The notes under the pieces were generated by a model. That model did no database searches, was not told the origin of the DNA, and was given only the letters and a program-made list of their open reading frames with translations. Both the position numbers and the translations under genes were made by a program. A stretch of 64,000 bases of DNA from Dryas octopetala (Eukaryota; Streptophyta; Magnoliopsida; Rosales; Rosaceae): assembly GCA_963921425.1 (NCBI GenBank), contig OY992836.1, positions 15,021,614 through 15,085,613 on the forward strand, given 5' to 3'. This document shows, in pieces, positions 26,901-39,732 of the stretch. How positions within the stretch are numbered: the stretch's first letter is position 1; the number at the start of each line of letters is the position of its first letter.

Positions 26901-29534
26901 AGGATATTGGAGCCCATGGAACAAAAATCATTATATACAATTTGTGGCTAAATGATGAAGGCATATATGAACTGAATTTTGATGATGATGATGAGGTATG
27001 TCAACCCTTATTCAGCAGTATGTAAATTGTGAAATTTTCGTAAGGACATGTTCCTAGCTATATATTTTGAGTTGTCTTTAAGAGGAATCAATAATTTAAT
27101 CAAAATTTTCATTTACATGTTAACACAATAATTGAATGCCTTCAATGTTCCACATTAGCTGCTTATGTAAACTCAGGTGAACTGTGGCCTAATAACCAAT
27201 AATTGGCTACAAGGCTCCTTTTTCATCATTTATGAACATGGATCTTGTTATCTTATAACTTCTTTTACATCATGATAAAAGAAAGTGTGTTGGTATGATA
27301 TTGTAATAACATATGTTGTTAATTTCCAGTATGTTTCTCAGTTTACCCACTTTCCCTTCTTATTTAGTGAATTTTGTAATGTCAAGTATGCAAAACTTGC
27401 AAACTGAGTATATTGGTATATCATATGATTTTGATAAAAGGCTATCTTGGTTTACAATTATAGTAGATTAGTGTTAACAATATTACTCCATGTACTTTTA
27501 ATTTCGAAGGTTGGGGGAGTAAACATATCCATTTAGTCTATGACGTAGATTGAAAGCATTTTATCTTTTTCATTGACTTAATGATTTTGCATGTTCACCA
27601 ATGCATAGATTAGGGATCCTGATTTTTTTAGTGTTTGTGGTTCCCTTTTATCTTTGATATAGGATATACGGTTGAGAGATGAAGCTAACCGCGAAAGTTC
27701 GACTAAATTAAGCAGAAAAGTAGCCGAACTACAATCCCATATATCTTACCGTATCCGCTATTCATTGAGGGTAACTTATCAAAATATATGTTTCTTTTTC
27801 TTTTTCTTTCTTTGTTCAGCATCATTTGTTTGACTAAGACCATTCTAATTCAGTCATATTCTTTTCCTCAGGCATATGCTTCCATTCTGTACCTCAGAAG
27901 ATTCCAAAACTTCCAAATTATATTAAGGGGGAAACCTGTTCAGAAATATGATATTACAGATGACATGATACATTTAGAAGTTAAAACATATAAGCCTCAG
28001 CTAAGTACACTAAAAGAGGTAGGGTTAATGGTACAGAGAAAAGCATCAATCCTTATCTAATTATTTATCCTCCCTGCAGTAGTTTTTACTTTTATTTTCT
28101 TATCTCTGAAGTTCTCTCGAGGTTTTGGAGCCAGTAATCTCAAGTGTTGGAATAAAAGTCATGTGGAAGTTGTATAATCTTGGAAAAAAGTTTAGACTTT
28201 AAAGACATGATTTCCTGGTTTTAGGTTACAGTGGAAACAACCATTGGATTCATAAAAGAGGCACCTGCTCTTTCAGTTAGTGGATTCAACGTGTACCATA
28301 AAAATCGCCTCATCAGGGTATGTTTTGGTAATGCTGAAGTTCTTACCTATTTGATATTTATGTTCCTTTCACCTGCACATTGATACTCTTGAACAGTTGG
28401 TGTTTGTGAGGTTTTAAAGTTTTAAGTTTGTGTTAGGGGATTAATAAAGTGGATGTGATTCATGGAAGTTGAAGATCAAAATTTAATTTTCAGTCACACA
28501 GGATTGTGAACTATGGTTAATTACTTTGCTCACTGTAAAGGTTGAATCTATTCATGAATGTTTGTGGAAAGTTGGTTACATGATAAGGATGCTTAGCATT
28601 TTGTAATCATGACCAGTGACATTCCAATTAGTTTATTAATGCAGTGATTTTGTTCTTGTTGTTGCAGCCCTTCTGGAAAGTCAATGCTGATGGTTCCTCA
28701 AAAGGCAACGGTGTTGTTGGTATCATTCTTTTACTCTGGATTTCTCACTGTAGATGTTCTTGAAGTATTTAGTTACATATTGCATTATTGTACAAATCAC
28801 AGGAATTCTTGAAGCAAATTTTATAGAGCCAGCACATGATAAGCAGGATTTTGAGAGATCAGCATTGTATATCCGGCTTGAAACTAGGCTGAAACAAATG
28901 GTAAATGAGTATTGGTGAGTTCCTATAACTTCCAACTTTCGCACAACTTTTTTCCAACAGGCATTTGGATAACATTTTGACTGCATCATACATTCTCTTG
29001 TCTTCTCATTGTTGAGGGAGTTTGGGCCTTGCCAAAAAAAAAAAAAAAAAAAAAAAGAAGAAGCTGGTGAGTAAATTATATTTTCATTAAAAAGGTGCAA
29101 AGCGGGGATGATAAGACCCTAGTGCACTTGGGGGTGTAGAAAGAAATGCCAGGCATAAAAGAAAAGGTAAACAGCCTAAATCCAGAAAAATTAAAAAACA
29201 AGTACAGAGGCCTTTATCCATTATAAAGAGATCTCAGGAAAGAAAAACTTCCACTCCATGAGTTGGAGCTCGATGCCAATGAAGGTCCAGACATTCATAA
29301 AATGAGTGGACTGTTGAAGCAAAATGTGGTCTCCATTTTAGATTCCAGGAAGTTTGCCCTTAGCATTTAGAGAGTGGGTGGAGTATAGGTATGATATCCA
29401 GTAGTGACCTACTTCATAGTCCCTGTCATACATTTATGCATCGGAAGTGTATATGAAGTGTTCCTCACATGATACATGACAATGTATGGTTGATCTCTCT
29501 ACTATTTTTATTATATGCATGCCATACATCTTTT

Positions 29535-29614
<80 letters not shown>

Positions 29615-30947
29615 TCTTTGTTTGCCTGACACAGAATGATGTATTTTTATACTGTTCTGATTGGTGGAAATTGTGGACAAGACAGGAAAGGCAATTGTCA
29701 CTTTGTGGGATATCAGCCTATTGATTCCGGTGCACGTAAGGATCGTACTGTAAAGCCTTCTGTTGGACTAACACCAAAAGACATGCTTCTTGATCAGACT
29801 ATTGTTGGTCTTCCGTCTAATGTCATACAAGATATGCGTAATGGGCAGCATGGAAGTGACCACAGAACGGGTTCTCAAAATGATTTGCCTGCTGTAAGTG
29901 ATACTACGCATTGATTCTGGTCGCTCCTCAGTCTATTTAATACAATTGACAGCTAGCACACACAGGTTAGAAACATTCTTGGTTAAACACCTTACCGTGG
30001 ATGTCCAAATGGCTGAGAGTATTGTTGATGAGTTTTCTGGTAGCCCGGGCTCTAGCTTTGGTGTGTCAGATGTTTGCAGTGTACGTTTTGTGTAAGAATA
30101 TCATACATTGTTATGAATTGAAACAATATTACTTTTGAGTATAATTAAATCATTAAAGTTCAACCAGTTATCACTTGAAATGCTTAAAAACAAATATATT
30201 CACACAGCCACTTGAAGGTTTAGGGCAGCATGGTCTCAGCAGGTTCGACCACATCCATGCTCATAAACATTTAAATAAAAAAATGATGTTCTGTACGATG
30301 GTTTATAGGACAATGGACCACAACAGGCCCCGATGAACCCCTCTAGGTTCTCTATTTCTCTGTATCATTGTTCTTGTTTTTACTGTTGATAAGAATAGAA
30401 TAAATTATTTCTTAACGTTAGTTGAATGCCATTGCAGGGGTCATATGATGTAATCTCTGTTGACAATACAGAACCCTTGTCAGTAGATCAGATATGTGAT
30501 GAGAATATACAACTTTTCATGAGGTATGCATTTTAATTTTATATTCAATCTAGCCGTCTGGAATTCAGTTGCAGATTCTTATTATGAACATCTAGGTTCA
30601 AGAACCATGCGTAATTAGTTAGCGGTGTAGGATGTAGTTAGGTGCTATATAATCTATGCTTTCGTTATTGAACCCAGAAAAACCCTTTTGCTACAGGTGT
30701 GAGACACATATGCAGAAGGAGACTGAGTTGAAGCAGACGGTATGTATAACTTGCAGGCTGAAGAGCTTATTGTTTGAGTTAATTGATTAATGGCTTACTG
30801 AGGTTTGTTTTTGTTTCTGGAATGAAATAGATTGAAACCCTGGAGAAGGAGATAGAGTTTGCCAAAAGGAGGAACGAACAACTTGCTTTATATCTGGAGA
30901 CAAAGAGGAAGCAAAAGATAATGCGAGAAAGTACTGAAAAGGTTTGA
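23953..30947 (+). CDS. MORC1: MORC family GHKL ATPase, CRT1/MORC1-like (642 aa)
   Basis: Plant MORC ATPases act in RNA-directed DNA methylation-linked silencing, heterochromatin compaction and immunity (CRT1). Exons: 23953-24328, 24420-24454, 24543-24621, 24720-24809, 25286-25361, 25807-25885, 25986-26114, 26897-26995, 27663-27770, 27872-28018, 28225-28317, 28668-28719, 28803-28914, 29686-29893, 30438-30523, 30697-30739, 30831-30947. Total 1929 nt, in frame. GHKL motifs: ELLDNGVDE (Mg-binding Asn133), DDGGGM (164-169) and QYGNGFK (193-199). The S5-type domain follows, then a C-terminal coiled coil (about 595-640) rich in Lys and Glu. Arabidopsis CRT1 is about 635 aa. The second Met (23980, GAAATGG) has a better context and may be the real start. 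An extra 21-codon exon at 30018-30080 would also keep the frame. Confidence 0.93.
25496..25610 (+). repeat. Short direct repeat in MORC1 intron 5
   Basis: AACACATCCAAC followed by TCCTAAAACTGAAGG occurs at 25496 and again at 25581, an 85-bp spacing. Confidence 0.75.
26454..26621. mobile_element. MITE-like hairpin in MORC1 intron 7
   Basis: Inverted arms share GTAAAGACGTTCGCATGG and, on the opposite strand, GTAATGACGTTCGCATGG, with further GTCG/CGAC pairing inward. Both sides run into TATATATATA, which may be the insertion target. The loop is only about 60 bp. The superfamily is not settled; Mutator-like is a guess. Confidence 0.55.
29040..29617. repeat. Poly(A) tract and (CT)n microsatellite in MORC1 intron 13
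   Basis: A run of about 23 A followed by GAAGAAG lies at 29034-29063. A (CT)n array of about 40 units lies at 29537-29617, only 68 bp before exon 14. The sequence between looks like a retroposed fragment, but no family could be named. Confidence 0.7.
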
Positions 30948-32398
30948 TAAACGAACCACATTCTGAAGCGGCCAGTGGGACCAGACCAATGTCTAACCGA
31001 TCTTCTTCTGAAATTTGTTAACTGGGTGTGAAGCAAACTCTTTTGTAGTGGAATTTTGACGCATATTTACACTAGTATATTTAATGAATGTACATACATA
31101 TCTGACCCAAAAAAAAAGAAGAAGAATGTACTGAAAATGTAAAGGACGAATGTAACTCTTTCTTATTTTCTAAGAGGAGTTGCCTTTTGATGCCTCGGTT
31201 TTCTCCCTCACAAGAGTATAATAGAATCACCAACTACTGACTGTCAATACTTTTGAGTTTTGATGCGGCATTTGCTGCACTCTGCAACTGCTTTCTTTAA
31301 TTTGGCTGGGATATTTTACAGTTTTCTTGCGCTTGGCTTGTCTGAAAGTTGCTGTACTTGATAGGGTAGATACATGCTTAAAATGCTTTTTTTTTTTTTT
31401 TTGGCCAAACGCTTAAAATGCTTAATAATGAAAAGAAACTTAAAAAGCAAAAATCAAGTTGAGATTAGCGAGTGGATGTAGCGGGTGTATATAACTTTCT
31501 TCTCGTAACACTTCTTTACATGTATCTAGTGATTTTTTTTACGGTGCAACTGTGAGAGGAAGATTGTATATACCTGTTAGTATAAGTGATATTTACTCAC
31601 TTTTGGGTTAATAAGGGTAATTATAAGAGTCCAAGCCCATATAAGCAACTAATTATGAGGGATTGTGAGACTAGGAGACTCTTTATAAGAGTCCTAAAAA
31701 TAACTCATGGTTTGTCTATTTAATGTTAGATTTTTATTTCTGAGATCTACAAATCTCATTATACACTCTTATTAGAGGACATGAGACAAACTCATTAACA
31801 TATAGAGTAAAAAAGGGAACAAGAAATAAAATGAATTTGAGTAAAATTTTGTTGTTGTTAAGGGTTAGTATTTGAAAATAAGTTATTGTGTAATAAAATA
31901 GGTATGTGTGTAAGGTTTTAAGTTAATTAAAATATGTGTCATTGAATTAAATAAATAATTATTATAAAATAGTCATTCAGAGGAGCCTTTCTCTATCGTG
32001 TTATATACTTATATGAACCGTATAGACTGTATAAGTGTATAGTATAGTGGATGAAATCATGAAGTAAAGATTTTAATCAAACTGTAGACTCTATAGGATA
32101 ATGAAAACAAAAATAGAATAATGAAATAAAAAAATATGACGAGTAAAATTGTTTTCCAAACTGTAATAAAAAATGGAAAAAAAGAAAGAAATAATGACGT
32201 GTTCCACAATTGCAATATTGTATGACGAACGTGGCAAAGTGGTTTCGAAGTCAGAAACGCCGTCGTGCGGAGACTGGAAGTAAATTCTTGGCGAAGGAAA
32301 CGCCGAGCAACCCCCACACTCTCTCACAGTCACAGGTTGAACACAGCAGCTGAAGACTGTAAGCTCTGCAAAGTTGGGTTCTCACTGGAGCCTTCAAT
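30948..32398. other. Intergenic region between MORC1 and NERD1
   Basis: Holds the MORC1 3' UTR and the promoter of the downstream same-strand gene. AT-rich, with T runs near 31385. No other gene or clear repeat was seen. Confidence 0.6.
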
Positions 32399-35300
32399 AT
32401 GAGGAAGCGAGATTTGGCCATTCTTATGCTCTGTGCTTTCGCTGTCTTCTTCTCCCTTCAGGTACCCAAAACCCTAACGACGATCGAATTTTCATTTTCA
32501 TTTGTATTAAATTGAATTCGTTCTGATTGGTTTGCTCTTTGAAATTTCAGCACGAGGGTGATTTCTCCTTCAGAGAGGCATGGATGCACCTGTCCGATGA
32601 CTACCCCATCAAGTACGAAGCGGAGCGTCTCCCACCGCCGATCGTCGCCGATCTCAACGGCGACGGTAAGAAAGAAGTCCTCGTCGCCACCCACGATGCT
32701 AAAATCCAGGTCACTCTCCCTCTTTCACTTCATTTTCATATTAGCTTTTCTAGAATAACAAGCACTGTATTGTTTCTTACTTGTTAGCCATGGTTTGGGG
32801 GTAATCATTATTATTATTATTATTATAAATAATTAGGTTTTGGAGCCTCATAGTAGGAGTGTGGATGAAGGGTTCAGTAATGCTCGTGTGCTTGTGGAGG
32901 TGAGCCTTTTGCCTGACAAAATCCGCATCTCTTCCGGCAGACGCGCAGTGGCCATGGCTACTGGGGTTATTGACCGGCCTAGACCCGGGCAAAGACCCAG
33001 GCAGGTTTTGGTTGTCGTTACGTCCGGTTGGTCTGTCATGTGCTTCGATTCCAACCTCAAAAAGCTGTGGGAAGTCAATTTGCAGGTTTGTGGCAAGTTG
33101 CAATTTTTGTTCACACCTTTCTGGAAGAATGGTGACTTGGAAATTTGACGTTATTTGTTATATGTTTGAATGCGTATTGTTATCCTTATTGGCTTTTTAC
33201 AGGAGGATTTTCCACATAACGCTCACCATAGGGAGATTGCCATATCAATAAACAATTACACCTTGAGGCATGGGGATGCAGGATTGGTGATTGTTGGTGG
33301 AAGGATGGAAATGCAGCCTCATGTATGTTTCTTGTTATCTTTTTCATTTATTATGGGTTCACAAATCAAACTTCTCTTTCCAGTATCTGTTATGGAGAAG
33401 CAATTGTTAAAGCATTTATGATTACAAACACACCCAACTGCCAAGGTTGTTTCCAAACTTTGAAGGCTTTTTTTATTAATACCTTTCATTGTGTGTGATG
33501 GCAGAAGCATTATCTAGTAACTTTAACATCACCGAGTCAGAGGCTATTACAAAATTTAGGATGTTGATAAAGAAAAGAGTGCTGGTTTTTTGCTGACCTT
33601 ACTCTTTTTTCTATTCTTTCATTGAGATGAATATGGAATTTAAAATTTGTAAGGGTTAAAGTTGGTTACTTGCTCCTAGAAATAATATCTTTGGCCATTT
33701 TTAGATTTCCATGGATCCTTTTGAAGAAATTGGGATGGCAGAGAGAAGTGCTGAGCAGCATAGGAAAAATTCAACTGAAAAGGAGGTAAAACCATTTTTT
33801 GGTGCATGAAAATCTTTTATATGTTTTCATAATTATTGATGTTATGAAATTTTTTAGCTTATGCTCATTTTTGCATTTACAAAAGCATTTTCATTTTTTG
33901 ATGTAAGGCATGTTACTGCATATGTTTCCTTTCCATTTTGAGCTTCTGAATGGATCAACTATACAAAACCAGTAATAACAGTTGGATGTTTTTAGTTGGA
34001 TATTAGTAGTAGAGTATTTTGTTAATTTCTTTCTTCTCTTTATCTTATGTAGGCTTCTGAAAATTCGGGAACTGTGGATTTACGCCATTTTGCATTTTAT
34101 GCATTTGCTGGTGGCTCAGGAAAAATTAGATGGAGCAGAAAGAATGAGGTGATTTATCTTTTTTTTAATTTTTTTTTATTTATACGCTTCCTATTCTGGC
34201 ACTTTTCAGCTTCATGATATACTTTAAGGATTTTCATGACGCAAAGAATCCCAATTTCTCTTTCTTGAGGTATTGCTGTTTTGAAGGATCACTGATTTTC
34301 CCCCCCTTTCTTTTTTCCATCTTCTGTACAACTTAGTTCTAGTAAGTTACAGGTTCATGGAAAATTATTGAATGGCCCAAAATTAGAATTATTTAATATA
34401 TGGTTTTTTTCTTTGTAACTAATCACCATTATAATGTTGATCTTCTTTAAGCTTTAGTATGCTGAGACTTCAGTACCTTCTCTTGAATTACATATCAGTC
34501 TAGAAACATACTAGAAATTTTGTGTTCGCAGTCTAGTATATATCATAAATATTAGAAATACTCAAAAGACATTAACTTTCTAGTGTAATTTATAGTGTCC
34601 AAGCTTGAATTTTTTATCTTAGTATCTAATTGATGATTCTTGCTACTACACTACTAGGTAGTAGTGTCCAACATTCAACCCTTCTGAAATAGCCGATTGA
34701 GCCTGATTCCATCTTTTGTTTGTTTAGAATATTGAAGCATCTCTGTTCTCAAATAGCTGATTCTATCTTTTGGTTGTGTAGAATATTGAAGCACATTCTT
34801 CAGATGCATCACAGTTGATTCCGCAGCACAACTACAAGCTTGATGTTCAGGCTTTGAACAGTCGTCAACCAGGAGAAGTATGTTATGATGCCATTTTGAA
34901 AACTGAATGATTTATCTATTACTTTTGCTCAACGTTTGATATGTTAAAATGACTATGGTCATTGCTTTTTGCAATAATTTTGTGAAACTCTTTATTCCCT
35001 TTGAGTATGTTTTGGCCAAAATTCATTGTTTGTTTGATTTCTGACTTAAAATAGGCCTGAATAAGCTCTTATGGAAATCTCTCTCTCTCTCTCTCTCTTC
35101 CACACACACACACACACACACACACAACTGCACATGTACACATTTTGTTTACCTTGAATTATTATTTATTATCTTGGTGCTTAAATTTCTTAAGATACTT
35201 TCTTGTTTGGTCCAAATGTACTTTTTTCCAGATTTTCTAATATCTTTCTGCGAGATAAGCTGCCTAATACATTTTAAATTGTAGTTTGAATGTAAGGAAT

Positions 35301-37935
35301 TCAGAGAATCTATCATTGGAGTTATGCCACATCATTGGGTATGTAAAAATAGTCTTTTTACCCTGTTGATTGCTCTTTTGTTCAATTCATTGTATTTTTG
35401 TAGATGACAAGAGTGATCTGTGAATTTGCATCTCATTATCAGGATAGAAGAGAAGATACTTTGTTGGAACTTGCACAGTTCAGGCGGCACAAAAGGAAAA
35501 CACTAAAGAAAACAGCCGGAAAGACTATTAACTATCCGTTCCACAAGCCTGAAGAAAATCATCCTCCTGGAAAGGACTCGACAAAAAAAATTTCAAACTT
35601 AATTGGAAAAGCTGCACAGTACGCTGGTTCAGCAAAATCTAGGAAGGTATAAATTTTTCTTCTTATAAGATAAGCAGGTATCATTTGTGACCATGTGGAA
35701 TTGTTGATTGTATATATGAAAGCCTTTTTTAACTTGTTTACTTTGCTGATACAGCCATTTCCATATATTCCTACCATAACAAATCACACTCAACTTTGGT
35801 GGGTCCCTAATGTTGTTGTGGCTCATCAAAAAGAAGGAATTGAAGCTGTTCACATAGCATCTGGTCGCACTTTTTGTAAGGTAAACAAAAAGCTCACAAA
35901 AATTTACTTTGTTGTGCCATGACCAAATGTAAAGTTACGCTTGATATAATAGCTGTACATGCTTTCGTTCGGGCAAGAAATGGCCAACCTTCTTTCTTTA
36001 ATTTTGTAATTTTATTTTGAGATAAGTTCACCCTGTTTCAGCTCATCCCTCAATGATTTGTTCTTACTTTTCTTTTATTGTTTGATTGGAAATCCTTTAA
36101 TGGTTTTAGGTCAACACCTTTTTCTTATATGTCTCTTGATTATATCATTCTGTTAAACTATGTTTTGGGTTGTGGAAAATATATGTTATAAATCAACATT
36201 AATCAGTCGAAGATGTAATGCAAAATTCATTGATCTCACCAGCTTCATCTTCGAGAAGGTGGCCTTCATGCTGATATAAATGGAGATGGAGTCCTAGATC
36301 ATGTCCAGGTGCACATTTCTTTCCTTTGTACCTTTGGTCTCTTATCTTAACTCCATTTGGTTTTGAACAGCACAATAAATGAATGAAAATTCCTCGGTGG
36401 ATATTGGAAATTAATGTCTGTTGAATTTTGATTACATTAGCTCTTCCATGACCCTTACTCCAGAGGTTCAGTGATGTTGTACAGAGAGCATGCTAAGTAA
36501 TTTTACTTCCATTAATCTTGTTAATCATGTCCTGCAAGTATATGGATAAAATTGGATCTAAAGCACAATAATAGGCACCTTATGATTTGTGATTGCAACA
36601 ACTATGAAAAATGCTAGTTTGCATATTATATTGCCTTTGCATTTATACAGGCATGGTCCATGAGTGAACTCTTGATATTTTTAGAGAGAGGGTTTGCAGC
36701 AGAACACACATGGATGGATGAATTATTTAATTGTACATATTGTTTTTGGCTGAATTATGGGTGATAAATGTGATAGAGTCTGTTCTTTCTCTTCAGGCTG
36801 TAGGAGGAAATGGCGCTGAGCAAACTGTTGTCAGTGGATCCATGGAAGTGCTCCGACCCTGTTGGGCTGTTGCGACCTCTGGTGTACCCGTACGAGAACA
36901 ACTATTTAATGCTTCTATATGCCATCATTCGCTGTTTAACTTATTCCCACATGGAGAATATTCTAGAAGCTTTAGTCGAACTCATGATTTAGCTTCGTTA
37001 GAGGTAGCAACACCCATTCTCATCCCCAGAAAAGATGGCCATAGGCATCGTAAGGGAAGCCATGGTGATGTTGTCTTCTTGACAAATCGTGGTGAGGTAT
37101 GCATGCTTCCTGTGGTTATCTTGAGATTTGGATCTCTGCTTGGGTTACCAAATCAAAATTATTTTGATTCTCTTTTGAAGACACGAATCTAAGATTGTAC
37201 CAAAAAGTTATTTGGCCTTTATAATTGGCATACTCCAAAAGTTGCTAGCACTTTCAAAGTGTTCGCAAAATTGGGGCTTTTTTCAAAATGAAATTTTGTT
37301 GATTATCCAATCTGTCAATTTGTGCTTATTACAAATTCCCTGCATGATGGATTGGGATGATTGTATTGAGTGATTCAAATGGCTTTCAAAATTCAATTGT
37401 TAGCCTGGAAGGTACAGGATACTGTTTTGAATTGGCATCTTAAGAGTGTTGTTTCTCTCAGGTAACATCCTACTCCCCTGGCTTGCATGGCCATGGTGCT
37501 GTTTGGCAGTGGCAGCTGTCTACGGGTGCTATATGGTCAAATCTTCCATCTCCATCGGGGATGATGGAAGCTGGTATGGTGGTCCCTACACTGAAGGCAT
37601 TCTCTTTGCGAGTCCATGATAATCAAGAAATGATCCTTGCAGCCGGAGAACAAGAGGCTGTTGTGATATCTCCTGGAGGAAGTATTTTAACATCAATTGA
37701 CCTTCCGGCACCACCTACACATGCCCTGATTTCCGAGGACTTCTCAAACGACGGGCTCACTGACCTTATTCTTGTGACCTCTACTGGAGTGTATGGTTTC
37801 GTCCAGACCAGGCAACCAGGTGCCCTCTTCTTCAGCACACTGGTTGGTTGTCTCATACTTGTAATGGGAGTCATATTTGTCACCCAACACCTCAACTCCA
37901 TAAAGGGCAAACCTCGTCCTTCGTCTGCTCGGTGA
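32399..37935 (+). CDS. NERD1: FG-GAP repeat membrane protein, NERD1-like (708 aa)
   Basis: A plant-conserved single-pass secretory protein. The Arabidopsis counterpart at At3g51050 (NERD1, from memory) is Golgi-associated and genetically linked to the exocyst, root growth and male fertility. Exons: 32399-32461, 32551-32709, 32837-33085, 33203-33322, 33705-33785, 34053-34148, 34782-34877, 35285-35338, 35404-35646, 35755-35880, 36243-36308, 36797-37096, 37462-37935, all phase 0. Residues 1-21 form a signal anchor or peptide (MRKRDLAILMLCAFAVFFSLQ region). Calcium-binding-like FG-GAP motifs occur at VADLNGDGKKEVLV (53-66) and ADINGDGVLD (439-448), with a degenerate one at 642-655. A transmembrane helix spans about 672-692, with a short basic tail. 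Intron 6 holds a duplicated acceptor. The gene looks intact. Confidence 0.93.
34703..34793 (+). repeat. 54-bp tandem duplication of a 3' splice site in NERD1 intron 6
   Basis: The string GATTC-ATCTTTTG-TTGT-TAGAATATTGAAGCA occurs twice, with acceptors after 34727 and 34781. Exon 7 begins at the second one. Using the first would add 54 nt containing an in-frame TGA. Confidence 0.85.
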
Positions 37936-38392
37936 AGGCAGCAGTGCTTTCATCCCATCATATTCAACTGAAGATTGCCACAGCCCTGATGAAGAAAGCA
38001 TAGTTCATTGATTCTTCTTTCGATAAAGATAATAGGCATAAGCTGATGGAGGCAGTGACGAAGAGACGGTGCGGGCAAGAACGTGTTGGTAGATATCTGG
38101 ATGAGGATAGGTCGGGCTTTTGAGGCCTAGATTAATCTGTAGTTAGTTTTGTTGTTGTTGGGCTTCGGCCCCCTCTCTTACCAAAAAAAATTGATAAATA
38201 TAGAACAAATTTTGGCTAAATTTGTTTTAATCTTTGATCATTTTGGGTTTTCATCTCTTTACCCCTTTATTTTCTTGGCAATGATGTCTTTATCCATTTC
38301 TAAAATGTATATAGATTTGTAAAAGTGACATATTTCACATCGGTTTGAAATACTTACCATGAAATGTACAATTCCAACTGGGTTGATACTAG

Positions 38393-39471
38393 CAGGGTGT
38401 TAAATTTTGAAGTTTTCGGTGAAATTTTGTCAAAAATTTTGATTTTTGGGGATGTCGAAATCGAAACCTATATTTGCTAAATTTTTGGGATGATTTCGTC
38501 GAAATTTCGCCGAAATCGTCGAAATTTTGCCGAAATTTTTGGCAGTAAGAATTTGAGATCTGGTTTTGGAGCTGGGTTTTTGCAGAAAAATGGAGAGGTG
38601 GCAGGGGGAGATCGAGGGAGAAAGAGGGGTGGCGGCAAGGCGGCGGCAGGGGGAGATCGAGGGAGAGAGGCGAGGGCAGAGGGCGACGGGGCGAGGGCAG
38701 GGGCGAGGGCAGAGGGGCGACGGGGAGACGGCGGGGGGAGATGCAGAGAGAGAGAGAGAGAGGATGAAGAAGAAATGAAGAAAACAGAGGGGGAGTTGCT
38801 GCTTGCTGGAGCCTCGGGGGAAGGGAAAGGAAGGAAAAAAAAGAAGAAAAAAAAAGAAAAAAAAAGAGAAAAAAATAAAAAATGAAAAAAAAAATAAAAA
38901 AGAGAACAAAATTAAAAGGTTTAGGGTTGATTGGGGTTTGGGGCCTTTGGGTTAATTGTGAAAAAAAAAAATAGTTTGGAGTTTCGTTTGCCCGTTTTGG
39001 AGTTTCGTTTAGTTGTTTTTAAACCCTAAACTAGTTAACTATAATATATTTTTATATAAAAAATAATTTAAAGTACCCTAAAGGGTTTAAACCCTAGTAT
39101 CATATACCATATCCTAAACAATATAGAATATAGATTATAAAATATATATGGTTTAGTGTATATATTATAGAGTATAGATAATATACTAATTTCATTTTAT
39201 ACTAATTTTATTTAACAGTATTTGTCTCCAGCGTGCATTATATTTATCTTATATCACATGAAACCTACTGTATAATTTAATTTCTTCAATATTTTTTATC
39301 AATTTAGTAGATAATATGATAAAGTTTCATTCAAAATTTCCGTATTTTGATATCAATTTCCATCATTTCCGTCAAATTTTTGTCGAAATTTAAAAATCTT
39401 CGAAATTTTCGTCGAAATTTCCATCGAAATTTCTATCAAAATTTTCTCGAAACCCGAAATTTTATTCCTTG
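38393..39471 (+). mobile_element. Non-autonomous hAT-like element, copy 2
   Basis: It starts CAGGGTGTTAAATTTTG and ends AAATTTTATTCCTTG. Flanks GATACTAG (38385-38392) and AATACCAG (39472-39479) match at 6 of 8 bases, a decayed 8-bp target duplication. Contents follow copy 1: CGAAATTT-rich ends, a purine-rich block with repeated GGGGGAGATCGAGGG (38600-38760), a long A-rich stretch, telo-box motifs near 39020 and 39090, and the CACATGAAACCTACT segment near 39255. No transposase. Long open frames here are low-complexity artefacts. Confidence 0.8.
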
Positions 39472-39732
39472 AATACCAGTTAGGTTAAAAAGAGTCAATT
39501 GGCCCTGATGGCCTTTCTATTTATCTTTAGGCATTTAATAGGAAGTAATAGGTTGTTAGTAGGTTTAGTGAAGTTTTTGAAAAAGTAAAAATATCATTTG
39601 TTTAATAAAACTATTTAAAATACATTATCTAACAGTTAAATAAAATGATAAATTATTTAAAAATAAATCACATGTAGTTTATAAAAGTCTAACAAAACTT
39701 AAAATTATATGTGCTTAACTCCTATGCAATAA

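Noticed and set aside
30236-30258. GGTTCGACCAC, like a tRNA B box
   Set aside because: It does not match the B-box consensus closely, and no A box or cloverleaf lies upstream. No tRNA was found anywhere in the window.
32057-32333. Minus-strand frames upstream of NERD1
   Set aside because: They overlap the promoter and leader of NERD1, and the translations do not resemble any family.
38430-38909. Long open frames on both strands (131-159 codons)
   Set aside because: They lie wholly in the purine-rich and A-rich core of hAT-like copy 2, and the translations are low-complexity Gly/Arg/Glu or Phe/Ser/Pro.
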